This document shows positions 17,664 through 27,294 of a stretch of 64,000 nt of DNA, in pieces. Source of the DNA: Paenibacillus stellifer (lineage in GTDB: Bacteria; Bacillota; Bacilli; Paenibacillales; Paenibacillaceae); assembly GCF_000758685.1 (NCBI RefSeq), contig NZ_CP009286.1:3006501-3070500 (forward strand), read 5' to 3'. Numbering within the stretch: position 1 is the stretch's first letter; each line of letters begins with the position of its first letter. The position numbers were made by a program, and so were the translations under genes. Under the pieces are notes generated by a model. It made no database searches. It saw only the letters and a program-made list of their open reading frames with translations, and was not told where the DNA came from.

Positions 17664-19007
17664 ATGAAGGGCACAAATGATTTAACCCAAGGTCCAATAA
17701 TGTCTACTTTAATGAAATTGACACTCCCCATCATTGCTACCAATTTCATATCTACAACCTATGGTCTTGTCGATATGATCTGGGTTGGAGGGCTAGGAAG
17801 TGGTCCGGTTGCTGCAATTGGTACAGCAAGCTTCTTTATTAATTTAGCGATTGCTTTATCGACCATGATAACAATTGGTACAGGAATCAAGGTTTCACAT
17901 TGTATGGGATCCGGTAAGATAGAACAAGCTTATTCATATGTAAAGAACGGATTTGTAATGTCTGTTGTATTAGGACTGCTCTATATGGTTTTTATTATTT
18001 CGACCCAGGACCAGCTTATAGGCTTCTTCGATCTTGGAAATGAAGTTGAGTTAATGGCGAAGCAATTTCTAATGATTTCGATCGTGGGGGCCGTCTTTTC
18101 AATACTTAATACCTTATATGCAACCGTTATGAATGCGATGGGGAACAGTAAGCAACCATTTTATATTTTTTCAATGGGTCTCATTTTAAATATCATTCTT
18201 GATCCATTGTTAATATATGGAGTAGGCAGTTTAGAAGGTTGGGGAGTTGCAGGTGCAGCTATTGCTACACTAACGGCCAATTTATTAGTGACCTTGCTGT
18301 TTATCATAAAAACAAAAAAATTAGACCTTATCTCTAAACAGTCGGTAAGGAATAGCCGTCTCATGATAGAAGTCATTCGATTGGGAATTCCGATTTCGAT
18401 TCAACGGATCACCTTTACGATCATATCGATCATTATGGCCAAGATCATAGTCGGTTGGGGGGCTGAGGCCATTGCTGTTCAAAAGGTAGGTATTCAAATA
18501 GAATCAATCTCCTATATGACGATCGGTGGTCTGCAAGGGGCTATTGCAGCTTTTTTTGGACAAAATTATGGAGCACGTCGATTGGATCGAATACAGCAGG
18601 GCTATCGAAAGGCGTTGCTGATGACCACAATATTCGGTGCTTTCATTTCGTTCATATTTATCTTATTTCCTCAGCAGCTCTTCTCGGTATTTCTAACTGA
18701 TGAAACGAGCATGAAGCTCGGAACAGATTACATGCGAATTATCGGTTTTTCTCAGTTGTTTATGTGCATGGAACTGATGACAGTTGGAGCATTTAACGGT
18801 ATTGGTAAAACATATATTCCGCCAATATTCAGCATTTTATTTACTGTATTAAGAATACCCGTGGCTTTGCTCTTATCGGAACCGTTTGGATTAAATGGGG
18901 TGTGGATGTCGATTGCGCTAAGTAGTGTTTTTAAGGGTATTATTTTGGTCATCTGGTTTAGAAAGTCTTTGCGTAGCATTCATAAATCGCTTGCAGTTTC
19001 TGAATAA
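17664..19007 (+). CDS. MATE family efflux transporter
   Basis: A 447-residue membrane protein with twelve predicted helices. It begins with the family-typical NDLTQGPIMSTLMKLTLPIIATN and has the repeated half structure of multidrug and toxic compound extrusion proteins (second half from about residue 230). It should exchange Na+ or H+ for organic cations. It lies 25 bases before gshF and is probably co-transcribed with it, so export of a thiol conjugate is an attractive but untested idea. Confidence 0.9.
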   Translation: MKGTNDLTQGPIMSTLMKLTLPIIATNFISTTYGLVDMIWVGGLGSGPVAAIGTASFFINLAIALSTMITIGTGIKVSHCMGSGKIEQAYSYVKNGFVMSVVLGLLYMVFIISTQDQLIGFFDLGNEVELMAKQFLMISIVGAVFSILNTLYATVMNAMGNSKQPFYIFSMGLILNIILDPLLIYGVGSLEGWGVAGAAIATLTANLLVTLLFIIKTKKLDLISKQSVRNSRLMIEVIRLGIPISIQRITFTIISIIMAKIIVGWGAEAIAVQKVGIQIESISYMTIGGLQGAIAAFFGQNYGARRLDRIQQGYRKALLMTTIFGAFISFIFILFPQQLFSVFLTDETSMKLGTDYMRIIGFSQLFMCMELMTVGAFNGIGKTYIPPIFSILFTVLRIPVALLLSEPFGLNGVWMSIALSSVFKGIILVIWFRKSLRSIHKSLAVSE

Positions 19008-19032
19008 ACATAGAAAAAGGACGGTCATAAAT

Positions 19033-21360
19033 ATGAACTGGTTGAATCGTGAACTTGTACAGATTGTTATAGACAATGCACTTCAAGATGATCTAATTCG
19101 AGGTCGATTTGGTTTAGAAAAAGAAAATGTACGGGTCGACCAAGAGGGGAAACTTGCCCTTACGCCCCACCCTAAAGCTTTTGGGAGTAAAACAGAAAAT
19201 CCTTATATTCAAACGGATTTCTCAGAGAGTCAAATTGAAATGATCACTCCTGCCTTAGACTCGATTGAGGAGACGTATCATTTCATGGAAGCCTTGCAAG
19301 ACATTGTTTCTTTAGAATTGGAAGGGGAGTTTTTGTGGCCAAGCAGTAACCCTCCTATGCTACCCGAAGAAGAAGAAATTCCTATTGCCAAAATGAGCGA
19401 TCCTGTTGCGGACGATTATCGAAAGGAATTGGCGGATAAATATGGTCGTAAAAGACAATTGTTAAGCGGAATACATTATAATTTCTCATTTGATGAGAAA
19501 CTCCTTGTGAGGTTATACGAAACTCAGGGACACTACAAAGACTTCAAGGAGTTCAAAGATACGGTTTATTTTAAAGTAGCCCGTAATTTGTTAAGATACC
19601 GGTGGTTGCTCATTTACCTAACAGGGGCAAGCCCTGTTTTTGATAATACGTATATTGAGAAATGTGTTAACTTAGCGGACTCACTTGATAAAAAAAGTTA
19701 TTATTTCCCAATGATGAATTCACTTCGGAACAGTATGTGTGGCTATCGAAATGAAAAATTGTATTATGTCTCTTTTAATTCAGCCACAGAGTATGTTCAT
19801 GATTTAAACAGATTGATTCAACAAAATGAACTATTAAGTGTAAAAGAATATTACAGCCCTGTCCGTATTAAAACCTCAAAGGGAACTAATCCAGTTCAAG
19901 ACCTTGTAGAAGAGGGAGTGGCATATTTAGAACTTCGATTTATCGATATCAATCCACTTCACAAGATAGGAATAAGCATGGAAATGATGTCCTTTATCCA
20001 TTTGTTTATTCTCTTTATGCTGCTTAAAGTAGATGAATCCTATAACAAGGAAGATCAAAGGATTGCTGCTGTTAACCAAGATCAAGTGATAATGGAAGGA
20101 ATAAAGGGGTTTTTAAACGAGTCCGAATATTGTCAGCTCACCATGGAGGAAATGGCGCTTTCTTTTATCAATGAGATGAAAGAAATGGTGGAGCTTTTGT
20201 TTCCTGGAAACGAGGATTATCGTAAAATAATAGATGGTGAAAAGCAAAAGATTCTCCATTCCGAGCTAAATGCGGCATCTATAGTGAAGAAGGAAATACA
20301 AGAATCGTCCTTTTTGACGTACCATCTGGATAAAGCAAAAAAATACGCTGAAGAAAGTATTCATAATGGTTACCGATTTACAGGATATGAGGATCTCGAA
20401 TTATCAACTCAACTACTCTTAAAGGCAGCAGTGAAGCGAGGAATACGATTTGAACTGATGGATCGGGAGGAGAATTTCGTACTGCTTTCACAAGGAGATC
20501 ATAAAGAGTATGTGAAGCAGGCTACGAAAACTGCCTTGGACTCCTATAGTACTGTGCTAATTATGGAAAATAAGGTTGTTACAAAAGACATTCTTAATCA
20601 GCATGGAATCCGTGTACCCTCTGGAGAAACCTTTCAGAATTTAGATGAAGCAATGTCCAGTTACGATACGTATCGTAGCACTCCAATTGTAATTAAGCCT
20701 AAATCAACTAATTTTGGGTTAGGCATTACGATCTTCAATCGAGATTACTCAAGAGAAGATATGGAAAAAGCGTTTAAAATAGCTTTCACACACGATAAGA
20801 CGGTCCTTCTTGAGGAATTCATAACAGGTAAGGAATATCGCTTTCTGATCATGGGAGACCAGGTCGTAGGAGTTCTACATCGTGTCCCTGCAAATGTCAT
20901 TGGAGACGGAATCCACACGATCGAACAGCTTGTTCACGAGAAGAATAAAAACCCGCTTAGAGGTAAAGGATATAAGACTCCTTTGGAAAAAATTCAGTTA
21001 GGCGAAGCAGAAGAGATGTTTTTAAAGAACCATGCTATGAGTTGGAACGATATACCCCAATTAGGAGAAATCATCTATCTGAGAGAGAACTCGAATATTA
21101 GTACGGGAGGAGACAGTATCGATTTTACTGATGAAATACCGAACAGCTATAAAGATCTTGCCATTCAATCAGCTAAAGCTGCAGGAGCGACCATATGTGG
21201 TGTAGATATGATGATTGATTCTATAGAAGAAGCAGCGAACGATACCAATTACAGCATAATTGAACTAAACTTCAATCCAGCAATTCACATTCACTGTTAC
21301 CCATATATCGGGAAGAATAGAAAGGCAGATGAAAAAATTCTGGATCTATTGTTCTGTTAG
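19033..21360 (+). CDS. gshF: Bifunctional glutamate-cysteine ligase/glutathione synthetase
   Basis: A 775-residue GshF (GshAB): an N-terminal gamma-glutamylcysteine ligase domain (about 1-450) and a C-terminal ATP-grasp domain (about 480-775). The latter has PIVIKPKSTNFGLGI, the LLEEFITGKEYRFLIMGDQVV strand and the metal/ATP-binding ELNFNPAIHIH end. One protein therefore makes glutathione from Glu, Cys and Gly. I chose ATG 19033 because the upstream extension lies inside the MATE gene. GshF is sporadic in Bacillota. Its presence matters here because persulfide dioxygenases and CoA/glutathione persulfide enzymes are encoded 9 kb away. Confidence 0.92.
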   Translation: MNWLNRELVQIVIDNALQDDLIRGRFGLEKENVRVDQEGKLALTPHPKAFGSKTENPYIQTDFSESQIEMITPALDSIEETYHFMEALQDIVSLELEGEFLWPSSNPPMLPEEEEIPIAKMSDPVADDYRKELADKYGRKRQLLSGIHYNFSFDEKLLVRLYETQGHYKDFKEFKDTVYFKVARNLLRYRWLLIYLTGASPVFDNTYIEKCVNLADSLDKKSYYFPMMNSLRNSMCGYRNEKLYYVSFNSATEYVHDLNRLIQQNELLSVKEYYSPVRIKTSKGTNPVQDLVEEGVAYLELRFIDINPLHKIGISMEMMSFIHLFILFMLLKVDESYNKEDQRIAAVNQDQVIMEGIKGFLNESEYCQLTMEEMALSFINEMKEMVELLFPGNEDYRKIIDGEKQKILHSELNAASIVKKEIQESSFLTYHLDKAKKYAEESIHNGYRFTGYEDLELSTQLLLKAAVKRGIRFELMDREENFVLLSQGDHKEYVKQATKTALDSYSTVLIMENKVVTKDILNQHGIRVPSGETFQNLDEAMSSYDTYRSTPIVIKPKSTNFGLGITIFNRDYSREDMEKAFKIAFTHDKTVLLEEFITGKEYRFLIMGDQVVGVLHRVPANVIGDGIHTIEQLVHEKNKNPLRGKGYKTPLEKIQLGEAEEMFLKNHAMSWNDIPQLGEIIYLRENSNISTGGDSIDFTDEIPNSYKDLAIQSAKAAGATICGVDMMIDSIEEAANDTNYSIIELNFNPAIHIHCYPYIGKNRKADEKILDLLFC

Positions 21361-21492
21361 TTAAATACTTTCGAAGAGATATATCTTGCTCTAACCTTCC
21401 TGATGTTTATAGGGACTGTATTATCGGTAACGTACATGATCCTTAAACGGATCCAGTGTCCGATTACCTAAAATATCCAGTACTTGTAATAT

Positions 21493-21534
21493 AAAAAAAC
21501 GTGGAAAGAATCGGTTTCCTCCACGTTTTTTTTT
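21493..21534 (+). terminator. Intrinsic terminator after gshF
   Basis: AAAACGTGG and CCACGTTTTT pair around a partly folded loop (GAAAGAATCGGTTTC) and run into nine T residues. It ends the MATE-gshF unit. Confidence 0.8.
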
Positions 21535-21539
21535 CAATT

Positions 21540-21664
21540 TAAAGCAGTTTCTCCATAATCATCACATCAATGAATTCCCCATCCATAATACCTTCCTTCT
21601 CAAAAACACCAACCTGCCGGTATCCCATTTTCTGATATAATCCTATACCTTGCTGCGAACCATT
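21540..21664 (-). pseudogene. C-terminal fragment of an ArsN1-like acetyltransferase
   Basis: Read leftward this gives GIGLYQKMGYRQVGVFEKEG then DGEFIDVMIMEKLL, closely matching the C terminus of the GNAT protein at 7159-7677 but clearly a different allele. Only about 41 codons remain. It ends abruptly against a pstB fragment. Confidence 0.75.
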
Positions 21665-21667
21665 AAT

Positions 21668-21844
21668 CGAATGAATGACCAAATTCAGGATATGAGAGTG
21701 GAAGGGGATATTCAGATTTCAGGGTACTCCATATATGAAAAAGGGATACGAACAGAAATGCTGCGTAAGCGTGTGGGCATGGTGTTCCAATTGCCGAACC
21801 CGTTCCCCATGTCGATTTATGATAATATTGCCTATGGCCCCCGG
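21668..21844 (+). pseudogene. pstB: Internal fragment of pstB (phosphate ABC transporter ATPase)
   Basis: About 58 codons give RMNDQIQDMRVEGDIQISG then RKRVGMVFQLPNPFPMSIYD and NIAYGPR, the region around the Q-loop of PstB. The Walker A motif and the signature/Walker B part are missing. It is joined directly to the left edge of the second two-component module at 21845-21847. Confidence 0.8.
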
Positions 21845-21907
21845 TTTCCTTTTGCTATCTTCATAACTTCTTCACAAGCTGCAAATTGGTTCTTCATAAC
21901 TCTCTTA

Positions 21908-21922
21908 TATAGTGTAACTATA
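21908..21922. promoter_or_regulatory. 6-3-6 palindrome over the -10, module copy 2
   Basis: TATAGT-GTA-ACTATA, identical to the copy at 10192-10206, again overlapping the likely -10 of the small secreted peptide gene. Confidence 0.5.
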
Positions 21923-21936
21923 AGGAGGAGATACAA

Positions 21937-22200
21937 ATGAAGAAACTTTGGATTGGATTATCGGCATTGGTACTGGTTATGGGGATTGGCACCGCTGGCG
22001 CTTACGCTGCAACAGCAAACAATGATAAGAACAACAGCGGCTTTTTCGAAAAAATGCTGCCCTTTGCCAAACAAATGCACCCCAACCTGTCAGAGGAACA
22101 AATCAAGCAAATGCATGAAAATTGCAGTACATCAAGCGGGAATGGAATGTCAGGAATGATGCAAAATTCCCAATATCGCAGGGGTATGATGAACTTCTAA
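21937..22200 (+). CDS. Small secreted Met-rich protein, module copy 2
   Basis: An 87-residue paralogue of the protein at 10221 with the same signal peptide and a cleavage site after AYA. It differs at about a dozen positions, for example KMLPFAKQMHPN and MHENCSTSSGNG. The Met-rich tail GMSGMMQNSQYRRGMMNF is kept. Conservation of the tail while other positions drift suggests it matters. Confidence 0.75.
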   Translation: MKKLWIGLSALVLVMGIGTAGAYAATANNDKNNSGFFEKMLPFAKQMHPNLSEEQIKQMHENCSTSSGNGMSGMMQNSQYRRGMMNF

Positions 22201-22267
22201 TCCGATCATGATAAGATAAGACCTCATAGAAATGAGGTCTGTCTCATTTTTAACTACAAAGTAGGTG

Positions 22268-22974
22268 ATGAAGTTCGTGAAAATTTTAGTGGTGGATGAT
22301 GAAGAGAATATCCTGCAGGTCATTAAGGCTTATTTGGAAAGAATAATTATATTGTGTACGAAGCCGATACAGGAATAGGCGCGATTCATCTATTTGAAAC
22401 CTTACAGCCCGATCTGATCGTACTGGATTTGATGCTTCCGGATATGACCGGAGAGGAAGTATGCAGAATGGTACGTAAATCATCGAACGTTCCGATTCTC
22501 ATGCTGACTGCAAAAAGCAGTGAGGACGATATGGTAAATGGTCTCATGATTGGGGCCGATGATTATATAACCAAACCATTCAGCCCAAGAGAGCTGCTCG
22601 CTCGGGTGATTAGTCTTTTAAGAAGAACCAATCAGCGGGAACAAGGGAATATATCACTGCTGTCATATGCCCAAGGCTGTTTAACAATAGATTCGGAACG
22701 TTATGAGGTGAGAATTCACGAGGAACCCGTATCCCTCACCCCTATGGAGTTTAAGCTGCTGGAAATTTTAGCGAAGCATCCGAAGAGAGTGTTCTCACGA
22801 CTAGAGCTGGTTAACCTTACCCAAGGTGACACCTATGAAGGATTCGAGCGAACCATCGATGTTCATATCAAGAATATTAGACAAAAAATTGGCGATGACC
22901 CTAAACACCCTGTTTTTATTGGTACAGTGTTTGGAGTGGGGTATAAATTCTTGGTGAGTTCGGATGAGAAATAG
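22268..22974 (+). pseudogene. Response regulator, module copy 2, frameshifted
   Basis: It is homologous to the regulator at 10551 throughout. One A is missing in the run after TTGG near 22340 (GGAAAGAAT against GGAAAAGAAT in copy 1), which shifts the frame after about 25 codons. The rest of the receiver (VLDLMLPDMTG) and the DNA-binding domain are open from 22354, so a protein lacking beta-1 and its acidic pocket could only be made from an internal start. Phosphotransfer should be lost. Confidence 0.82.
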
Positions 22975-24316
22975 AGGCGGATTGAGCAGAAAGCTTCTTA
23001 TATCCCATGCCGGTGTAGCTCTTGCTGCGCTTCTGTCTATTGTTCTGCTTGTCAACTTAGTAATGAACGTTTCGTTCAACCAATATCAGAAAAACCAGGA
23101 GCAGGCGGAAATACAAAGTCTACTGGACGATCTAAAAGACGCTTATCATGAGTCTACCGGCCAATGGAATACAAATGTATGGATGATCATTTCGCATCAG
23201 GCGATGGTAAGTGACTATATCGTTCGTGTATACGACAAAGACCACCAATTGATTTGGGACACTAGCCAAATGGGGATGCAAAGACAAGTTGATTCCCAGC
23301 CTATGCAAGACACCATTACAAAAACAATCGTAAAAGGCAATCAGCAGATCGGGACAATGGAATTTCAACCAGTGAACGAAACATCGCAAAGCCTAAATCA
23401 GCAGTTTCTACGAATGTTTAATACATTGTTATGGGCAGCAATGCTTCTTGTCATTGCCGGGACGTATCTGTTTAGCCGGTATTTGGCCAAAAGCATTAGC
23501 CAGCCTCTTTTAGAGATCAAAGATATCGCTTCGCGAATGAGGGAGGGAGATCTCACTTCCCGGGTTGTAGTTATCAATCAAAATACAGAGATCGATGACG
23601 TGGGGCGTGCGCTCAATCATTTGGCTGACGGGTTGGAGAAGCAAGATCAGTTAAGGAAATTACTGACTGCTGATGTGGCGCATGAGCTGCGAACACCCTT
23701 AACAACAATACAAAGCCATTTGGAAGCTTTTCAGGACGGCATTTGGGAACCGACGCCGGATAAACTACAAGTGTGCCATGATCAAGTCCTGCGGCTGGTC
23801 CGGCTCATCAGTGATTTGGAAAATCTGGCTGCCGTAGAGAATCCAATGGTTCAGCTGAAGACGGAAATCGTATCTCTTAACGATATTGTAGAGAAGTCGT
23901 TAAATACAGTATCCAGCCAGTTTAGGGATAAAGGACTTTCAGGTGACCTGATAAGTACAAATGACGTTTGGATCACAGGGGACCGTTCGCGGCTCGTTCA
24001 GGTATTCGTAAATCTGATAAGCAATGCATTCAAATATACGAGTTCTGGAAGTATTCATATTGAAGTGTTAAAAGAGAAAGCAGAGGGCGTAGTCATCGTA
24101 TCCGATACCGGAATGGGAATACCTGAAGATGAACTTTCCTATATCTTTGAACGTTTTTACCGCGGAGAGAAATCAAGGAACCGGAAGACTGGCGGAGCCG
24201 GAATCGGACTTGCCGTTGTACAAGCGATTGTGAAGGCTCATGCCGGATCTATACATGTTGAAAGTGAGATCAATAAGGGGACAACTGTCCGAGTCCGTCT
24301 TCCATTAATTCGATGA
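22964..24316 (+). CDS. Sensor histidine kinase, module copy 2
   Basis: A 450-residue kinase, intact and closely similar to the one at 11245: two membrane segments, HAMP, DVAHELRTPL and HATPase motifs all present. Most differences lie in the extracytoplasmic region. With its own regulator broken, it could still talk to the regulator encoded at 10551 if the interface is conserved. Confidence 0.92.
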   Translation: MRNRGGLSRKLLISHAGVALAALLSIVLLVNLVMNVSFNQYQKNQEQAEIQSLLDDLKDAYHESTGQWNTNVWMIISHQAMVSDYIVRVYDKDHQLIWDTSQMGMQRQVDSQPMQDTITKTIVKGNQQIGTMEFQPVNETSQSLNQQFLRMFNTLLWAAMLLVIAGTYLFSRYLAKSISQPLLEIKDIASRMREGDLTSRVVVINQNTEIDDVGRALNHLADGLEKQDQLRKLLTADVAHELRTPLTTIQSHLEAFQDGIWEPTPDKLQVCHDQVLRLVRLISDLENLAAVENPMVQLKTEIVSLNDIVEKSLNTVSSQFRDKGLSGDLISTNDVWITGDRSRLVQVFVNLISNAFKYTSSGSIHIEVLKEKAEGVVIVSDTGMGIPEDELSYIFERFYRGEKSRNRKTGGAGIGLAVVQAIVKAHAGSIHVESEINKGTTVRVRLPLIR

Positions 24317-24330
24317 AAGGAAGATACACA

Positions 24331-24549
24331 ATGATGATGGGGTATGGTTTTGGGTTCGGTATGTTTGGATTGGTCATCAATTTTCTGTTGATCTTAGGTG
24401 TAATCTATTTGGTGATAAAATGGGTTAGGGGGGAAGGGAATTCACGTTTTAATGACAATACTCCAGAGAGAATCTTGGATGTACGATTTGCAAAAGGTGA
24501 AATCACGGAGGAAGAATATTTTCGGATGAAGAGCATTTTGCGGGATTGA
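24331..24549 (+). CDS. Membrane-anchored SHOCT domain protein, module copy 2
   Basis: A 72-residue paralogue of the protein at 12615: MMMGYGFGFGMFG, one membrane helix, then RILDVRFAKGEITEEEYFRM. The ATG at 24331 is chosen because GAAAGGAAG precedes it by 8-9 bases. Confidence 0.8.
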   Translation: MMMGYGFGFGMFGLVINFLLILGVIYLVIKWVRGEGNSRFNDNTPERILDVRFAKGEITEEEYFRMKSILRD

Positions 24550-24716
24550 AAACGTTAATGGAGATAAGGCAAAAGAACAAGGAGCCCTGCACTCTGTGAA
24601 CGGCTCTTTTGTTATTTATGATTCTAGCTTGCCTTATTTAATACCTCATTTGATTCATCCCCCTCCTGGTTGTTTATAATTCTAAAAAGATCATCTTTTG
24701 AGGAGACGAGAAATAT

Positions 24717-24908
24717 TTGCTCAGAAAGAATCTTATCCATCAAGCAATTCTAAACCGGATGCCTGTAAATATTCATTTGATCAGCGGTGAAACGTATTGT
24801 GTTGTATGTATGGATTATGAGAAGCCTGAAATGTTTATCATCATTACGGGGACAGCATCCGTAGCTGTTTTTTATTGGGCCATTAAGCGTGGTTACATTT
24901 ACAAATAA
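24717..24908 (+). CDS. Small conserved protein of the module, copy 2
   Basis: A 63-residue protein from a TTG start with GAGGAG upstream, ending AVFYWAIKRGYIYK. This appears to be the intact form; copy 1 is shifted near its end. An N-terminal beta-rich domain (NIHLISGETYCVVC) is followed by one hydrophobic segment. Not recognised. Confidence 0.55.
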   Translation: MLRKNLIHQAILNRMPVNIHLISGETYCVVCMDYEKPEMFIIITGTASVAVFYWAIKRGYIYK

Positions 24909-24988
24909 GATCGAACAGACGGAAAGGAGCTGTACTTAATCAGATTGTCTCAATTCAGCGTATCTATTTAATCTTTAAAGCATATCAC

Positions 24989-25028
24989 AAAGAAAGAATC
25001 TGCTACAGAAGTGGCAGATTCTTTCTTT
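24989..25028. terminator. Perfect 15-bp terminator hairpin
   Basis: AAAGAAAGAATCTGC (24989-25003) pairs perfectly with GCAGATTCTTTCTTT (25014-25028). It sits between the rightward module and the leftward CoA-disulfide reductase gene and probably works in both directions. Confidence 0.75.
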
Positions 25029-25054
25029 GTAAATGATTCTTTTTAAGTCGTCTG

Positions 25055-27010
25055 CTAGGACTTACTTATGCTCGCATCATTGATGTTTCCTTTGCGGAGG
25101 TAAGCTTCGATGGTACCGTCGGCAAGCTTCGTCAACTGAACAAGACTGTTGCGGGACAGCTTTGCCCATGACTTGATATCTTCGAAAAATCCTTGGTCAG
25201 AAGCTGTTACCTTTAAGAGTTGCCCGTCTTGCAGTCGGTCGATACTCTTTTTTACTTGAACGATCGGACCTGGACAGCAAAGGCCACAGGCGTCAATGAC
25301 TGCATCAGCATTCAAATTGTCAGCTACAGATAATTTTTCATTTGAAGCCGTATTTTTATTTTGCGGAACATATTTGCTGATCTGATATGTTTTGTAACCA
25401 CCTGTCAGATTCTTCACATTGAAACCCTTTTGTAATAAGATCCGGGAAGCAGTGTAGCCTCTCAAGCCAACCTGGCAATAGACCCATATTTCCTTGCTGG
25501 GATCAAGTTCATCCAGACGATTACGCAGCTCGTCGACAGGAAGGTTTATAGAACCCTCAATATGTCCGTTCGCATGCTCAAGTTCGCTTCGAACATCCAC
25601 CAACATGGTACTGTCCAAATTCCGGCCGGCCAAATCCCCTGGTACAAATACTTCAGTCATTCCATTAATTACATTCTCAGCCGTGTAACCGGCCATGTTA
25701 ACCGGATCTTTGGCTGAGGAATATGGGGGAGCATAAGAGAGCTCCAGTTCAGTTAAATCCGTAACCGTACCCTTAAAGCGGATCACAGTGGCAATATCGT
25801 CGATTCGTTTATCCACCCCGTCATAACCAACAGCTTGTGCACCCAAAACTTTGCCATCCTCGTTAAAAAGAAGTTTTAAGGATAGCGGAGTGGCTCCTGG
25901 ATAATAGGAAGCATGGGAGTTTGGATGTACATAGACAACACGATACGGGATGCCGAGCCGCTGCAAAGTTTTCTCGTTATTCCCGGTGGATGCACCAGTC
26001 AGACCGAAGACCTTAATAATGGATGTGCCTTGGGTCCCTTTATAAGTGGTACCTAATCCGCTGACATTGTCCGCAGCAATGCGTCCTTGTTTATTGGCAG
26101 GTCCTGCCAATGGAACGGCTGCCTTATGTCCGTTAACAAAATCCACGATCTCAACAGCATCTCCTACTGCGTAAACATCATTTAGATTCGTTTCCATTCT
26201 TTCGTTAACCAAAATATGCCCTCTAGGTCCGAATTCAAGGCCGCTATCTTTCAGGAAAGACGTATCCGGCGCAACACCGATGGCCAGCAGGACTATCTCG
26301 CTTCGTAGAACCGTACCGCTTGCAAGATGGACCTGTATTTGCTCTCCAGACTCCTCGAAGCTCTGCACCATGTCGGAGAAAATTAGATTTACTCCATGAT
26401 CTTCCAGCTCTTTGGACAATATGGCTGACATTTCGGAATCGAAGGGAGCCAACAGTTGAGGGCCAGCCTCGATTAGTGTTACTTCTAACCCGGCTTCCTT
26501 CAGATTTTCCGCCATTTCTACTCCGATAAATCCGCCGCCGATTACCACTGCTGAACGTGTTCCTTCTTCACTAACCTTAGTTTTGATTTTGTCTGTATCG
26601 GGAATGTTCCGTAATGTGTGAATTTTGGAACTCTCTATCCCGGGCAGAGAAGGTCGGATTGGTTTTGCACCTGGTGACAGAATCAGAGCATCATAGTTCT
26701 CCTCGTAAGAGCCTCGTTCTTTACTTTGTACAATAACTTTCTTACCAACAGGGTCAATAGAGATCACTTCACTCTGGATGCGAACATCAATATTGAAGCG
26801 CTTATGCATGGCTTCAGGCGTTTGTACTAGCAATTTGGAACGATCCTGTATAGAACCTCCAATATAGTAGGGAAGACCGCAGTTGGCAAAAGAAATATAC
26901 GGGTCCCGTTCAAACATTACAATATGTGCTTCTTCATCCAATCTGCGCAAACGAGCTGCCGCTGAAGCGCCTCCTGCTACTCCGCCTACGATCAATACTT
27001 TTTTATTCAT
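25055..27010 (-). CDS. CoA-disulfide reductase-rhodanese-TusA fusion
   Basis: A 651-residue triple fusion. Residues 1-445 form an FAD/NAD(P)H CoA-disulfide/persulfide reductase with VLIVGGVAGGASAAARLRR and the single active Cys in SFANCGLPYYIG (near 43). About 460-550 is a rhodanese domain with active Cys in YCQVGLRGY. About 570-645 is a TusA domain with CGLCCPGP. The reductase should cleave CoA or protein persulfides and disulfides while the two C-terminal domains relay sulfane sulfur. It follows an ArsR regulator by 2 bases and is likely repressed by it. Confidence 0.93.
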   Translation of the reverse strand: MNKKVLIVGGVAGGASAAARLRRLDEEAHIVMFERDPYISFANCGLPYYIGGSIQDRSKLLVQTPEAMHKRFNIDVRIQSEVISIDPVGKKVIVQSKERGSYEENYDALILSPGAKPIRPSLPGIESSKIHTLRNIPDTDKIKTKVSEEGTRSAVVIGGGFIGVEMAENLKEAGLEVTLIEAGPQLLAPFDSEMSAILSKELEDHGVNLIFSDMVQSFEESGEQIQVHLASGTVLRSEIVLLAIGVAPDTSFLKDSGLEFGPRGHILVNERMETNLNDVYAVGDAVEIVDFVNGHKAAVPLAGPANKQGRIAADNVSGLGTTYKGTQGTSIIKVFGLTGASTGNNEKTLQRLGIPYRVVYVHPNSHASYYPGATPLSLKLLFNEDGKVLGAQAVGYDGVDKRIDDIATVIRFKGTVTDLTELELSYAPPYSSAKDPVNMAGYTAENVINGMTEVFVPGDLAGRNLDSTMLVDVRSELEHANGHIEGSINLPVDELRNRLDELDPSKEIWVYCQVGLRGYTASRILLQKGFNVKNLTGGYKTYQISKYVPQNKNTASNEKLSVADNLNADAVIDACGLCCPGPIVQVKKSIDRLQDGQLLKVTASDQGFFEDIKSWAKLSRNSLVQLTKLADGTIEAYLRKGNINDASISKS

Positions 27011-27012
27011 GT

Positions 27013-27294
27013 TTATTCTCCTCCTAATATTTGTATCAGATGTTTTATTCTTTCGTCTTTAACGGAATAAATGATCTTCAGTCCATTTTTCTCTGTCTCC
27101 ACAATACCTAAAGATCTAAGCTTCTGGAGATGTTGGGAAACTGTTGATTGTGGAAGTTCCAAACATTCCTGCATGTAGGTCACATTGCAACTTCCATTAT
27201 CGATGATTCCTTTTACAATACATAATCTAACCGGATGGGCTAGGGCCTTTAATAATTCAGCCGCCTGAGCATAGGCTTCAAATTGTTTTTCCAT
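27013..27294 (-). CDS. ArsR family regulator with Cys pair, probably sulfur-responsive
   Basis: A 93-residue winged-helix regulator. ALAHPVRLCIVKGI precedes GSCNVTYMQECLELPQSTVSQHLQKLR; the cysteines in SCN and EC, seven residues apart, flank the recognition helix. A close paralogue at 50078 keeps both cysteines (SCNVTEIQNC). This differs from the CVC metal site of arsenic-type ArsR. A persulfide or thiol-disulfide switch is inferred from the downstream CoADR fusion. The ATG at 27294 has GAGGTGAT about 10 bases upstream. Confidence 0.82.
   Translation of the reverse strand: MEKQFEAYAQAAELLKALAHPVRLCIVKGIIDNGSCNVTYMQECLELPQSTVSQHLQKLRSLGIVETEKNGLKIIYSVKDERIKHLIQILGGE

Larger units (their letters stand above)
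21847..25016 (+). repeat. Duplicated two-component module, copy 2
   Basis: This is the second copy of the segment at 10131-13295. Gene order and non-coding elements are conserved. Differences include a 1-base deletion in the regulator gene and an intact 3' end of the last small gene. At the right edge copy 2 keeps the complete 15-bp terminator hairpin that is cut in half in copy 1. Confidence 0.85.
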
